Shown piece after piece: positions 7,601 to 16,590 of a stretch of DNA of 64,000 nt. The DNA is taken from assembly GCF_004300825.1 (NCBI RefSeq), contig NZ_CP036250.1:744001-808000 (forward strand), read 5' to 3'. Positions within the stretch are counted from its first letter, which is position 1. The number at the start of each line of letters is the position of its first letter. Source of the stretch: Egicoccus halophilus (GTDB lineage: Bacteria; Actinomycetota; Nitriliruptoria; Nitriliruptorales; Nitriliruptoraceae). The position numbers and the translations under genes are program-made. The notes beneath the pieces are model-generated. The model was not told the origin of the DNA and did no database searches. It worked only from the letters and a program-made list of their open reading frames with translations.

Positions 7601-9816
7601 GGCATCAACCGTGTCCCTGGAGCGTCGGTGGGCAGGTCCTCGACGAGGATCCGCCGCCACTGCTCGACCACCGCCGGGAGGTCGAAGGCGTCGGCGACCT
7701 GCCGCCGGGCGACGTGCGCTGCCTCGTCCCAGTCACCGCCGTGGACGAGGTCGAGGATGCGCTCGACCATCGCCTCGACGTCGGTCTGGATCCACTGGTC
7801 GGCGTAGATGGTGTCGGCCCCCGGCCAGTCGCGCACCAGCGGCACGGCGCCCGAGGCCATGCCCTCGGCGGGGGAGAGGTGGAACGACTCGTCGTCGCTG
7901 GTCGAGAGCACGAAGCCGATCTTGCGCAGCCACGCCGCCACGTCGGGGCCGAACCCGTCGAAGACGACGCCGTCGCGCAACGACGACGAGGACTGCAACC
8001 GGTCCAGGCTGGCCTGCAGTTCCCGCTGTTCGTCGTGGTTCTTCCAGATCCACCAGTAGTCCCACGACAGCTTCGACTTCACGAAGAGGGTGAACCGGGG
8101 GTCGACGGCCCGCAGCCGCTCGACGACGTCGATGCCGAGGTCGAGACGCTTGCGGGTGACCGGCGACACCCCGATCATCCCGAGGTGGAAGCGGGCCGCC
8201 GGGTCCTTGGGCCGGTCGAAGGCGTGGACGTCGACCCAGTTCGGGATCGTCACCACGCGTTCGGGGGCGAAGTCGGTCAGCTCGCGGGTCAGCTTCGCGT
8301 AGTGCGGGCTGACGGCGATGACCTGGTCGACGGCGTCGTGCTGGACCTCGGCGGGGTAGCCGGTGTAGAGCTCGAAGCGGTGCAGGCGCAGGATCAGGCG
8401 CTGCCCGTCGCGCTTGTGGCGCGAGTACCAGGCCGCGTTGCGGCCGCACCACTCCAGGATCACGACGTCCGCCCAGGCCACCAGCTCGCGGGAGGTCGCC
8501 TCGTCGTGGTCGTTGAGCGACGCCCAGGTGTCGAGGCGCACCTCGACCTGGGGCAGGGCGCGGAGGTCGTCGAGGATGCGGGTGAAGAACTTCAGGTCGT
8601 GGCTGGCCACCACGACCCGCAACGGTCGCCCGCCGTCGCGGGTGAGCTCGGGCGCGTCGGGGAAGACCCGGTCGAGCTCGGCGCGCAGGTCCTCGCTGGC
8701 ACGCCGCAGGGTGTAGGCCGCCGCGGCCGTCCGGCAGCGTTCCGCGGCCAGCTTCCACCGCTCGCCGTCGCGGGTCACCTCGACCAGCGCGTCGACCACG
8801 TCGTCCTCGCTGGCGGCGAACAGCGGGTAGTCGGCGCCGAGCAGGGCCTCGTGGGCCGGCGTGCGATTGAGCACCACCGGCAGGCCGAGCGAGCCGTACT
8901 CGAGCACCTTGGTCGACAGCTCGAGGCTGGCGTCGAGCTCCGCGTCGCGCCACGACAGGCCCACGTGGGCGAGTGCCGCCTGCGCCATCGCCTCCGCGCG
9001 TGGCCGGCCGCCGTGCCAGACCACGCCCGGGGCCTGCTCGAGCCCCTCGCGCATGCGCTGCGGGAAGTCGGGCAGCACCTCGTCGCCGCGGTGGATCTTG
9101 TCCCCGACGGCGTGCAACTGCGCGGTGACACCGTGCTCGGCCAGGCGGGCCGGCAGGCGGGTCATCTCGAGGGTGTTCCACCGGCGGGCGAACTTGCCGA
9201 TGTAGACCAGCTGCAGGTCCTCGGGCGTCGGGGGCTCCTCGGGCGCGGCGACCAACGCCTCGGGCACGATCGGCGGGAACAACGCGGTCTTGCCGCAGGT
9301 CGCCGGTACGCCGTGCTCGAGGAAGCTGCGCAGCTCCTCGGTTTGGCACAACACGATCCGTGAGGCGTCGGCGATCTCCGTGAGCGGGGCCACGGCCTCG
9401 TCGGTGAGCTCCACCACCGTCTGCGGGATGTCGGTCAGATACGTCCACAGCCGGCCGTGCAGACGCCCGTCGGCCACGACCTCGCGCACGAGCCCGAACC
9501 CCCGCAGCACGACCAGGTCGAAGCGCTCCTGCGCGTCCAGGGAGGCGGCGAGCGCGGCGAACTGGGCCGGGGTCAGCTGCCGTTGCCCGAGCCCGGGGAC
9601 ACTGCCCTGGTCGTGGGGCGCATGCAGCACGACGCGGTCGTGGTCGGCCAACGGTTGCAGCAACCGGTCGGTGGTCACGGCCGCCTTGAGGACCAGGGTC
9701 ACCTCCACGCCGGCGTCGGCGAGCGCCAGGGCGGTGGACTGGGCCCACACGGCGGAGCCGTCGATCACGTTCATGTCGACGTCGCCGTAGAGCAGTGCGC
9801 GCAGCCGGCGGGTCAC
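7597..9816 (-). CDS. Double-domain glycosyltransferase (two GT-B halves)
   Basis: The 739-residue protein contains two glycosyltransferase-like halves. Residues ~1-375 resemble a GT-B enzyme (LVYIGKFARRWNTLEM and DASLELSTKVLEYGSLGLP). Residues ~400-725 form a second GT (ASHDLKFFTRI, FDRPKDPAARFHLGMIGV, SDDESFHLSPAEGMASGAVP). The second half is clearly related to the C-terminal part of the 544-residue protein at 16587-18221, sharing EWxxxNAxWYS, AFDRPK and ESFHLxPAEGMAS. Its GTG/ATG-region start overlaps the previous gene by 4 bp, and its stop overlaps the next. It probably adds sugars in the exported polysaccharide; donor and acceptor are unknown. Confidence 0.85.
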   Translation of the reverse strand: MTRRLRALLYGDVDMNVIDGSAVWAQSTALALADAGVEVTLVLKAAVTTDRLLQPLADHDRVVLHAPHDQGSVPGLGQRQLTPAQFAALAASLDAQERFDLVVLRGFGLVREVVADGRLHGRLWTYLTDIPQTVVELTDEAVAPLTEIADASRIVLCQTEELRSFLEHGVPATCGKTALFPPIVPEALVAAPEEPPTPEDLQLVYIGKFARRWNTLEMTRLPARLAEHGVTAQLHAVGDKIHRGDEVLPDFPQRMREGLEQAPGVVWHGGRPRAEAMAQAALAHVGLSWRDAELDASLELSTKVLEYGSLGLPVVLNRTPAHEALLGADYPLFAASEDDVVDALVEVTRDGERWKLAAERCRTAAAAYTLRRASEDLRAELDRVFPDAPELTRDGGRPLRVVVASHDLKFFTRILDDLRALPQVEVRLDTWASLNDHDEATSRELVAWADVVILEWCGRNAAWYSRHKRDGQRLILRLHRFELYTGYPAEVQHDAVDQVIAVSPHYAKLTRELTDFAPERVVTIPNWVDVHAFDRPKDPAARFHLGMIGVSPVTRKRLDLGIDVVERLRAVDPRFTLFVKSKLSWDYWWIWKNHDEQRELQASLDRLQSSSSLRDGVVFDGFGPDVAAWLRKIGFVLSTSDDESFHLSPAEGMASGAVPLVRDWPGADTIYADQWIQTDVEAMVERILDLVHGGDWDEAAHVARRQVADAFDLPAVVEQWRRILVEDLPTDAPGTRLMP

Positions 9817-12182
9817 GGGCGTCCCTCGTCGGTCGGAGCGTCGGCCAGGTGGATCGGCGGGACGCCGAGCGTGCGCCGTCCCAGGGGCATCGCACGGTCG
9901 CTACCGCCAGCACGACGGCCGACCAGCGCCGAACGCAGCAGCGTGCCGGTGGGCGGGAGGTCCTCGGTCGGACCCAGCCGGCCGGCGAAGCCGACGACGT
10001 CGGGGCGCGGCCCGAGCTCGGCCGCCAGCAACAGCTCGTGCAGGTGGTCGGGGTGCAGGCGGGTCCCGGCGTCGAGCCGCACCGTCCACGGGGTGTCCAC
10101 GGTGGACGGCAGCGCCCCGTCGGCGCGTGCGGTCGCGACGACCTGGATCCCGGCCGCCTCGAGCTCGGCGAGCGCCCGGTCGCGGTGACCGGGGCGCACC
10201 CCGCGGGCGACCAGCACCTGCGGGCGGTCACGCTGTGCCAGCACGCCGTCGATCAGGGCATCGGGGTCACCGGGGGCGCGGTCGTCGACGACCGCGTCGT
10301 GCCCACCGAACTCGGCCACCACCGTGACCGCACGCTGCGGGGCCGGGTCGAGCGCTCCGCCGACCGCGCTTCCGAGGCGGCGCAGCGCGGTGTAGGGCGA
10401 GGCCACGGCCGCCAGCCGACGCAGCTGCCGCCACCGTTGGGCGTCGTCCATCGGTTCGGCCGCGAGTGCTGCCTCGAGCGCCCCGGGGAGCTCGTCCGCG
10501 CCGGTCACCACCGTGACGAGCTCGCCGACCAGCTCCTGCAGGGCCGGATTGGGACCCGTGATCACCCGGGCACCGGCGAGCAGCGCGGCCAGGGTCGGGC
10601 CGAGCGCATCGGTGCCGTCGGGCGCGACGGTGAACGGCGAGGCGAGCACGACCGCGGCGTCGGCGTAGACGGCGGAGGCGTCGTGCGGATCGGCGAGGGC
10701 CAGCTCGGCGCCGGTCTCGACGGTGATGTCGGCCAGTCGGGGGTGGTCGAGGACGTCGACGACCACCCGGGTGCGGGCGCGCTGGGCGGCGACGCGTAGG
10801 GCGTCGCGCAGCAGGCCGACCGGAGCGCGTGGGCCACCGGTGTGCACGTGGACGACCCCCCCGCCGGCCGCAGCGGCGTGGTGGGCGGCGAGGTCGAGCG
10901 CGTGCAGGTCGGCGCCGGGTGTCCACGCCGGACCGAGGCGACCGTCGGCGGAGAACACGACGTCGCAGGTCGCGGCGACGGCGCGCAGCAGGGGCAGCGC
11001 CGCGGCCGGCGCGTCCCACCACCACACCGTCGGCACGCCCGCGGACGAGGCGGTGGTCAGCAGTCGGGCGAGGTCGCGGTCGCGCTCGACGGACACGCTG
11101 GTGCCCGCGCCCGCCCACGGCGAGCCGCGCAGCACCGCGCTGGCCTGGACGACCAGGGCGGCGGGCCGCAGACGCTCGAGCAGCAGGTCGGCGTCGTGGG
11201 GCAGCAGGGTGGTCACCGACGCGTGCCGGCCCAGCAGGGTGGCCAGACGCGGGGTGCCGACCAGCGCGAGGTTGGGGGCCACGTCGGCCGTGTGCGCGAC
11301 GCTCAGGCCGTCGACGAGCCGACGTCGCTCGGCCGGCTGCGGGCCACGCGCGTCCGCCGACGTCGCGTCGGGCGGACCCGTGCCGTTCCCCGGCACGGTC
11401 ACCGACGCCGAGGTCCCCCGGTCGCGGACGGCGCGTGCCACCTCGCGCGGCAGGCGCGTGACGGCCTTCGGGTTCTTCGACGTGCGCACCAGCGCGTGTC
11501 CGACGCGGTAGCTCGTGGACGCCTCCATCTGTGCCAGCCTGCGACGGGCCTGGCGTAGTTCGCGCTCGAGCGAGCGTTCGCGTCCCCGCCGCTCGGAGGC
11601 GTCGTCGCGCAGCCGTTCGAGCTGCCGCTCGAGCTGTGCCAGCCGGTCACGCAGGTGGCCGGCGTCGTCGACCTGTCCGTCCTCGTCGGCGTCGAGCCGG
11701 GCCAGCAGCAGCGGCACCAGTGCCCGCTCCAGCACCCGACGGTTGTCCTCACCGAGGTCGTCGCCGTCCTCGTCGCGGACCGCGACCAGGGCCCCGGGCG
11801 CGAGCTCGTAGAGCAGTTCGCCGAAGGCGAGGACCCGCCAGCCGGCCTCCGCCAGCGCGCTGCCCAGGCCCAGCACGGGCAGGGACTCCGGCGGACCGAG
11901 CAGCAGCACGAGGGCACGGGCACCGGGCCCGGCGTCGTCGAGGTCGCCGGCGACCTCGGCCGGGTCGCCGCCGACGCGCAGCCGGGTCACGAGCAGGCAG
12001 GACGCGTCCCGCGCCGCGGCGAGCGGGGAGGTCACCGGCACGTGCGCGACGTCGGCCGGCAGGCCCAGCACGCCACGCAGGTCGGGGTCGCCCGGGTGCA
12101 GGTCGAGGGCGTGGCCCACGCCCGTCAGGTGCGGGCGCAGCAGATCGACGGTGCGCAGCGGTCGTGCGGGCGAATGGCGCAT
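9813..12182 (-). CDS. Large fusion: methyltransferase-like, coiled coil, CgeB-like GT
   Basis: The start ATG (12182) was chosen because MRHSPARPLRTVD follows a GAGGAA Shine-Dalgarno; the open frame upstream is low-quality. The 789-residue protein has a SAM-methyltransferase-like remnant (about 1-165, GSALAEAGWRVLAFGELL), a charged coiled coil (about 170-245) ending in the ASTSYRVGHAL motif common in polysaccharide GT fusions, a CgeB/GT-B-like region (PTVWWWDAPAAALPLL and FSADGRLG), and a weak C-terminal GT-A-like segment (WTVRLDAGTRLHPDHL). The same order recurs in the 790-residue protein at 14218. It is first in the minus-strand operon and divergent from the ABC exporter. The enzymatic role is inferred. 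Confidence 0.7.
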   Translation of the reverse strand: MRHSPARPLRTVDLLRPHLTGVGHALDLHPGDPDLRGVLGLPADVAHVPVTSPLAAARDASCLLVTRLRVGGDPAEVAGDLDDAGPGARALVLLLGPPESLPVLGLGSALAEAGWRVLAFGELLYELAPGALVAVRDEDGDDLGEDNRRVLERALVPLLLARLDADEDGQVDDAGHLRDRLAQLERQLERLRDDASERRGRERSLERELRQARRRLAQMEASTSYRVGHALVRTSKNPKAVTRLPREVARAVRDRGTSASVTVPGNGTGPPDATSADARGPQPAERRRLVDGLSVAHTADVAPNLALVGTPRLATLLGRHASVTTLLPHDADLLLERLRPAALVVQASAVLRGSPWAGAGTSVSVERDRDLARLLTTASSAGVPTVWWWDAPAAALPLLRAVAATCDVVFSADGRLGPAWTPGADLHALDLAAHHAAAAGGGVVHVHTGGPRAPVGLLRDALRVAAQRARTRVVVDVLDHPRLADITVETGAELALADPHDASAVYADAAVVLASPFTVAPDGTDALGPTLAALLAGARVITGPNPALQELVGELVTVVTGADELPGALEAALAAEPMDDAQRWRQLRRLAAVASPYTALRRLGSAVGGALDPAPQRAVTVVAEFGGHDAVVDDRAPGDPDALIDGVLAQRDRPQVLVARGVRPGHRDRALAELEAAGIQVVATARADGALPSTVDTPWTVRLDAGTRLHPDHLHELLLAAELGPRPDVVGFAGRLGPTEDLPPTGTLLRSALVGRRAGGSDRAMPLGRRTLGVPPIHLADAPTDEGRP

Positions 12183-12391
12183 GGTGCGGGCGGTTCCTCG
12201 CGGCGAAAACGACCGTCGCCACCAGCCGGCGGCGACGTCGCCGGACGATAGCAGCGGCCCTGTGCCCCGGACCGCGCCGCCGGTGGCGCACGGACAGGCC
12301 TGCGCGACCTGCGCCGCCACGGGAACCGGGCGGGAGCGCAGTAGCATGGCGAGCCGTCCCCGCCCGTCGCTGACTCGACACGAGTGTCCCC
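12183..12391. promoter_or_regulatory. Divergent promoter region for the exporter and the left glycan operon
   Basis: This 209-bp gap separates the minus-strand glycosyltransferase operon from the plus-strand ABC exporter. A -10-like TAGCAT lies at 12342-12347 on the plus strand, about 45 bases before the permease start. No convincing -35 box was seen. Confidence 0.35.
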
Positions 12392-13279
12392 GTGGCCCAA
12401 CGCACCTCGCCGCCGCGCGGCCTGATCCCGCTCGGCGGCAAGCCCCGTGCGCGTGACTACCTGCGTGCCCTGTGGGCGCGACGACAGTTCGCGGTCAACC
12501 TCGCGACCGGGCAGCTGCGCGGCGAGCACATGGACACCGTGCTCGGCAGCCTGTGGAAGCTGATCAACCCGATCCTGCTGATCGGCATCTACTACTTCAT
12601 CTTCGGGGTGCTGCTCGACGCCGGCACGGCGAACGTCGACCCGGCCGAGGACGTCCGTCCGCCGAACTACATCGCGTTCCTGACCGTGGGCGTGATGATC
12701 TACGGCTACATGCAGCGCACGATCAGCGGGGGCGCGAGCTCCATCGTCAACAACGTCGGCCTGCTGCGCTCCCTGCAGTTCCCGCGCGCGATCCTGCCGC
12801 TGTCGGTGGCGATCAAGGAGGCGATCGGGTTCTGGCCCTCGCTGCTGGTCATCCTCGCCACGATGGTGCTGACCGGCGAGGGGCTGTACCTCGGGATGCT
12901 GGTGTTCCCCGTCGTGTTCGTGCTGATGACGCTGTTCGACATCGGCGGCGCCATGGTGACCGCGCGGTTGACCGACACCGTCCGCGACATGCGCAACCTG
13001 CTGCCGTTCGTGTTCCGGCTCGGCTTCTACCTCTCCGGTGTGCTCTACGACATCACGCGCTTCACCGACAACGCCCCGGACTGGCGCTGGTTGGAGCCGG
13101 TGTTCCTGCTCAACCCGTTCTACGTGTTCATCTCGTTGTCGCGGGAGTACCTGATGCACTCGCACGGGCACTTCGACCTGACCTGGCTGTGGGTCTCGGC
13201 GCTCGCGTGGACGAGCGTGGCGCTGGTCGGCGGCTTCTTCTTCTTCACGTCGGCCGAGAAGCGGTACGGCCGTGGCTGA
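12392..13279 (+). CDS. Polysaccharide ABC exporter, permease subunit (Wzm/TagG type)
   Basis: This 295-residue integral membrane protein starts at GTG. It has about six hydrophobic segments and the ABC-2 permease pattern of the O-antigen/teichoic-acid exporters: LGSLWKLINPILLIGIYY near the N-terminus and FYLSGVLYDITRF in the middle. It would move lipid-linked polysaccharide across the cytoplasmic membrane together with the ATPase encoded next, whose start overlaps this gene by 8 bp. The position at the centre of the glycosyltransferase genes supports the role. No carbohydrate-binding extension is seen on either subunit. Confidence 0.93.
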   Translation: MAQRTSPPRGLIPLGGKPRARDYLRALWARRQFAVNLATGQLRGEHMDTVLGSLWKLINPILLIGIYYFIFGVLLDAGTANVDPAEDVRPPNYIAFLTVGVMIYGYMQRTISGGASSIVNNVGLLRSLQFPRAILPLSVAIKEAIGFWPSLLVILATMVLTGEGLYLGMLVFPVVFVLMTLFDIGGAMVTARLTDTVRDMRNLLPFVFRLGFYLSGVLYDITRFTDNAPDWRWLEPVFLLNPFYVFISLSREYLMHSHGHFDLTWLWVSALAWTSVALVGGFFFFTSAEKRYGRG

Positions 13280-14081
13280 GTCGACCGCGCCCGCCGCGCA
13301 GGACCGGCGGCCCGACGCGCCGCTCGCGGACGACGACGTCAACGTCTGGCTCGACGACGTCCACGTCACCTACCGCATCTACGAGGACCGCGCCCTGCGG
13401 CTGCTGGACCTCGCCCGCGGCAAGCGACGCCGCTTCCGCGAGATCCAGGCGGTCCGCGGTATCGACCTGGTCGCCCGCCGCGGCGAGACGATCGGGATCG
13501 TCGGGCGCAACGGCTCGGGCAAGTCCACCCTGCTGCAGGCGCTGTCGGGCCTGCTGCCGGTCGACGCGGGTGAGGTCTACGCCCGCAGCCAGCCGACCCT
13601 GCTCGGCGTCGGCACCGCCCTGCAGCCCAACCTGTCGGGACGCCGCAACGTCGAGCTCGGCTGTCTCGCGCTCGGGATGAACGGCCGGGAGGTCGACGAC
13701 GCGATCCCACGGGTGCTCGCGTTCGCCGGCGTGCAGGACTTCGGTGACCTGCCCCTGCGGGCCTACTCGTCGGGCATGCGGGCCCGGCTGCTGTTCGCCA
13801 TCGCCACCACCGTCATCCCCGACATCCTGGTCATCGACGAGGCGCTCGCCGTCGGGGACGAGGAGTTCCGCGACAAGTCGCGCAACCGGATCAAGGAACT
13901 GCGCGAGGGGGCGGGCACGGTGTTCCTGGTCAGCCACGCGCTCGACACCATCCTGGACACCTGCACCCGGGTGTTGTGGCTCCACGACGGGCAGCTGCGC
14001 GCCGACGGCGATCCCGGACAGGTCGTCGACCAGTACAAGGCCGACGTCGAGGATCGCCGCCGCCGGGCCGCCGGCGGGTGA
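13272..14081 (+). CDS. Polysaccharide ABC exporter, ATPase subunit (Wzt/TagH type)
   Basis: This 269-residue ABC ATPase starts at GTG inside the end of the permease gene. It has Walker A (GRNGSGKST), the ABC signature (YSSGM) and Walker B (ILVIDEALAVGD), with the Wzt-family variant YSSGMRARLLFA. The short C-terminus shows no Wzt-like carbohydrate-binding domain, so export probably does not depend on a terminal cap recognised by Wzt; it is more like the teichoic acid TagH or KpsT mode. It energises export of the locus polysaccharide. Confidence 0.94.
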   Translation: MAESTAPAAQDRRPDAPLADDDVNVWLDDVHVTYRIYEDRALRLLDLARGKRRRFREIQAVRGIDLVARRGETIGIVGRNGSGKSTLLQALSGLLPVDAGEVYARSQPTLLGVGTALQPNLSGRRNVELGCLALGMNGREVDDAIPRVLAFAGVQDFGDLPLRAYSSGMRARLLFAIATTVIPDILVIDEALAVGDEEFRDKSRNRIKELREGAGTVFLVSHALDTILDTCTRVLWLHDGQLRADGDPGQVVDQYKADVEDRRRRAAGG

Positions 14082-14217
14082 GCAGGCGCAGGGGCGGTCG
14101 GCGGGCGACCGCCCGGCCGCCGGCGGCGACGACCCGCCGGAGCGGTCCTCCGCGCCGCTAGGTTCCCGGCCAACAGACGTCGTCGACCGCGACGGCGAGG
14201 TGACGGGAGCCGGAAGC

Positions 14218-16590
14218 GTGGTGGATCCGCAACAGACCGGCGCACGGCAGGCGTGGCTGGCGGCCAACGGTGGGGACGGTGCCGTCGTGCTCGACGACGC
14301 CGGCACCGCCGCGGGGCGTCTCGGTGACCTCGGCGACGAGGCGACGACGGTGGTCGTGCTCGCCGACGTGCTCGACTCCCTCGACGACCCCGGGGTCGTG
14401 CTGGCCGAGCTGCGCCGCGTCCTGGCCGCCGACGGTCGGGTGCTGGTCGTCCACCGGGTCGCCGGAGCGGGGAGTGCGGAACCGCGTCGCTGGTCGACGC
14501 CGGCGGCACTCGCGTACGGGCTGGCCGAGCACCTCGCCCCGCGTGAGCTGAGCCTGGCCGACGGCGAGCTCCGGATGATCGCTTCCACCGGCCCGGCCGA
14601 CCGCGCGGTCCTCGACCGCCTGGTCGCGGCGGTGTCCGACGCGGCGGAGCAGGCGTGGCAGGACGTCGCGGCGGACCTGCACCGGGGTCGGGAGGAACTG
14701 CGCGGGATGCGCGAGCGTCTCGAGGGGCTCCAGCCGGCCATCCGGGGTCGCAGCGTGGCCGCCCGGGACCGGGGACGACTCGAGCAGCAACTGCAGGAGC
14801 TGGTCGACGAGGCCGAGCAGCAGTTGTCCACGATGGCCTACGAGCGCGACGAGGCCCGCCACAAGCTCGCGGCGCTGCGGGCACGACGCTGGCAACGGCT
14901 CGGGTCCCTGCTGGCCGCCGCACGTTCGAGCCGCTCGGCCCTGCTGCTGCTGCCGTGGCGGCTCTGGCAGGTGCTGACCGGACCGCCGGCCCGCCCGAGC
15001 CTGCCCCCGCCGACGCACCGTCACGTCGAGCTGACCGTCGACGAGGAGCTGCCGGTGGTGACCGGCATGCGGCCGCGGGCCATCGATCCGGTCGAGCCGG
15101 TCGCGGTCGCCGACCTGCGCGTCGCCGGCATCCTCGACACGTTCACGCGGGCGTGCGTGGCCCCCGAGGTCGACCTCGTCACCTTCAGCCCGGAGAGCTG
15201 GCGCGACCAGCTCGAGCAGCGGCCACCGCACCTGCTGTTCGTGGAGTCGGCGTGGCAGGGCAACGACGGCAGTTGGCAGTACCGCATCGGTCAGTACGAC
15301 GACGTGGCCTCGATCGGGCACCCGGACCTGGCGGCGCTGACCGCGTGGTGTCGCGACCGGGGCGTCCCGACGGTCTTCTGGAACAAGGAGGACCCGATCC
15401 ACTTCGACCGGTTCCGGCGGGCGTCGACGCTGTTCGACGTGGTGCTGACGACCGATGCCGAGCGGGTGCCGGAGTACACGCGGCTGCAGCTGCAGTCGGC
15501 CGAGATCGTCGAGGCGCTGCCCTTCGCCGCCCAGCCGGTCCTGCACCATCCGACCGGCGGGATGGGGGTACGTGACCCGCGGCCGGCCTTCGCCGGCACG
15601 TACTACAAGCAGCGCCACGAGGCCCGCAAGCGCTCGCTCGAGCAGCTGCTGGACGCGGCCCGGGCGTTCGACCTGGTCATCTACTCGCGCACGCACGGCG
15701 ACGGTGACCCCTCGACGGGCTTCCCGGAGCGCTTCGATCCGTACGTCGTCGGTGGTCTGCCCTACGACGAGATGGTGCGCCACTACCGCCGTCACCGGCT
15801 GTTCCTCAACACCAACTCGGTGGTCTCGTCCCCGACGATGTTCTCGCGCCGGGTGTTCGAGCTGCTCGCGTGCGGCACCCCGGTGGTGTCCACGCCGAGC
15901 CTCGGGTTGTCGACCATGCTCGGGGACGTCGTCGACGTCGTCGACGACGAGGAGGCGGCGCATGCCGCGATCCGACGTCTCGCCGAGGACGACGACTGGT
16001 GGCGTCGACGCAGCCTCGCTGGCCTCGAACGCGTGATGTCGGCGCACACCTACGCCCACCGGCTCGCGCAGGTCGGCCGCTGGTGCGGTTACGACGTGGC
16101 CGCCCACCGTGACGAGCGGATGGCCGTGCTGCGCCCGTCGGTCGCGACCGGTGTCCCCGTCGCGACCGACGAGGGCGAGCAGGAGGTGCTGCTGGCCGAC
16201 GACGCCACCGGGACGGCCCCCGGCGCCGCGCACCGGGTCGCACTCGCCGGCACCGACGAGCGGGCCCGTTACCGCGAGCTGGCGGACCTGGCCGGCGCCG
16301 GATGGGTGCTCGTCGGCGAGGGCGCCCCGGATCCCGCGCTGGTCGCACGGTTGGCGACCGCGCGGCGCTACACCCGGGCCGAGGTGCTCGGTGTGGCCGT
16401 CGACGGCGGGCCGAGCCACCGCTACGTGACCTCGGTCGCGGTCGGTCCGGCCCTGGTACGCCGCGAGCTGGTGGCCCGGATCGGCTGGTCCTCGGACCCG
16501 ACCGTGCTCGCGCCGCTGCTCGCCGAGCTGCGCGACGAGGGCGCCCGCCTGTACGCCGTCGAGGCCGCTGCGCCGGGCGGCACCGCATGA
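14218..16590 (+). CDS. Large fusion: methyltransferase-like, coiled coil, CgeB-family GT
   Basis: The 790-residue protein probably starts at GTG 14218 (or the adjacent GTG 14221) after GGGAG. The first ~100 residues look like the second half of a class I methyltransferase (VVVLADVLDSLDDPGVVL, LAADGRVLVV) without the glycine-rich SAM motif. A coiled coil spans about 150-225. A CgeB-like glycosyltransferase follows (about 310-640: LLFVESAWQGNDGSW, PTVFWNKEDPIHFDRF, SRRVFELLACGTPVV). The C-terminal 150 residues carry a weak GT-A-like pattern. It has the same architecture as the 789-residue protein on the other side of the exporter. The TAGGTT at 14159 may be its -10 box. Its stop overlaps the next start (ATGA). 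Confidence 0.78.
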   Translation: MVDPQQTGARQAWLAANGGDGAVVLDDAGTAAGRLGDLGDEATTVVVLADVLDSLDDPGVVLAELRRVLAADGRVLVVHRVAGAGSAEPRRWSTPAALAYGLAEHLAPRELSLADGELRMIASTGPADRAVLDRLVAAVSDAAEQAWQDVAADLHRGREELRGMRERLEGLQPAIRGRSVAARDRGRLEQQLQELVDEAEQQLSTMAYERDEARHKLAALRARRWQRLGSLLAAARSSRSALLLLPWRLWQVLTGPPARPSLPPPTHRHVELTVDEELPVVTGMRPRAIDPVEPVAVADLRVAGILDTFTRACVAPEVDLVTFSPESWRDQLEQRPPHLLFVESAWQGNDGSWQYRIGQYDDVASIGHPDLAALTAWCRDRGVPTVFWNKEDPIHFDRFRRASTLFDVVLTTDAERVPEYTRLQLQSAEIVEALPFAAQPVLHHPTGGMGVRDPRPAFAGTYYKQRHEARKRSLEQLLDAARAFDLVIYSRTHGDGDPSTGFPERFDPYVVGGLPYDEMVRHYRRHRLFLNTNSVVSSPTMFSRRVFELLACGTPVVSTPSLGLSTMLGDVVDVVDDEEAAHAAIRRLAEDDDWWRRRSLAGLERVMSAHTYAHRLAQVGRWCGYDVAAHRDERMAVLRPSVATGVPVATDEGEQEVLLADDATGTAPGAAHRVALAGTDERARYRELADLAGAGWVLVGEGAPDPALVARLATARRYTRAEVLGVAVDGGPSHRYVTSVAVGPALVRRELVARIGWSSDPTVLAPLLAELRDEGARLYAVEAAAPGGTA

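Noticed and set aside
13744-14217. Upstream extension of the 790-residue fusion protein frame
   Set aside because: It overlaps the ABC ATPase gene in another frame and is Arg/Pro/Ser-rich shadow sequence; GTG 14218 with GGGAG is preferred.
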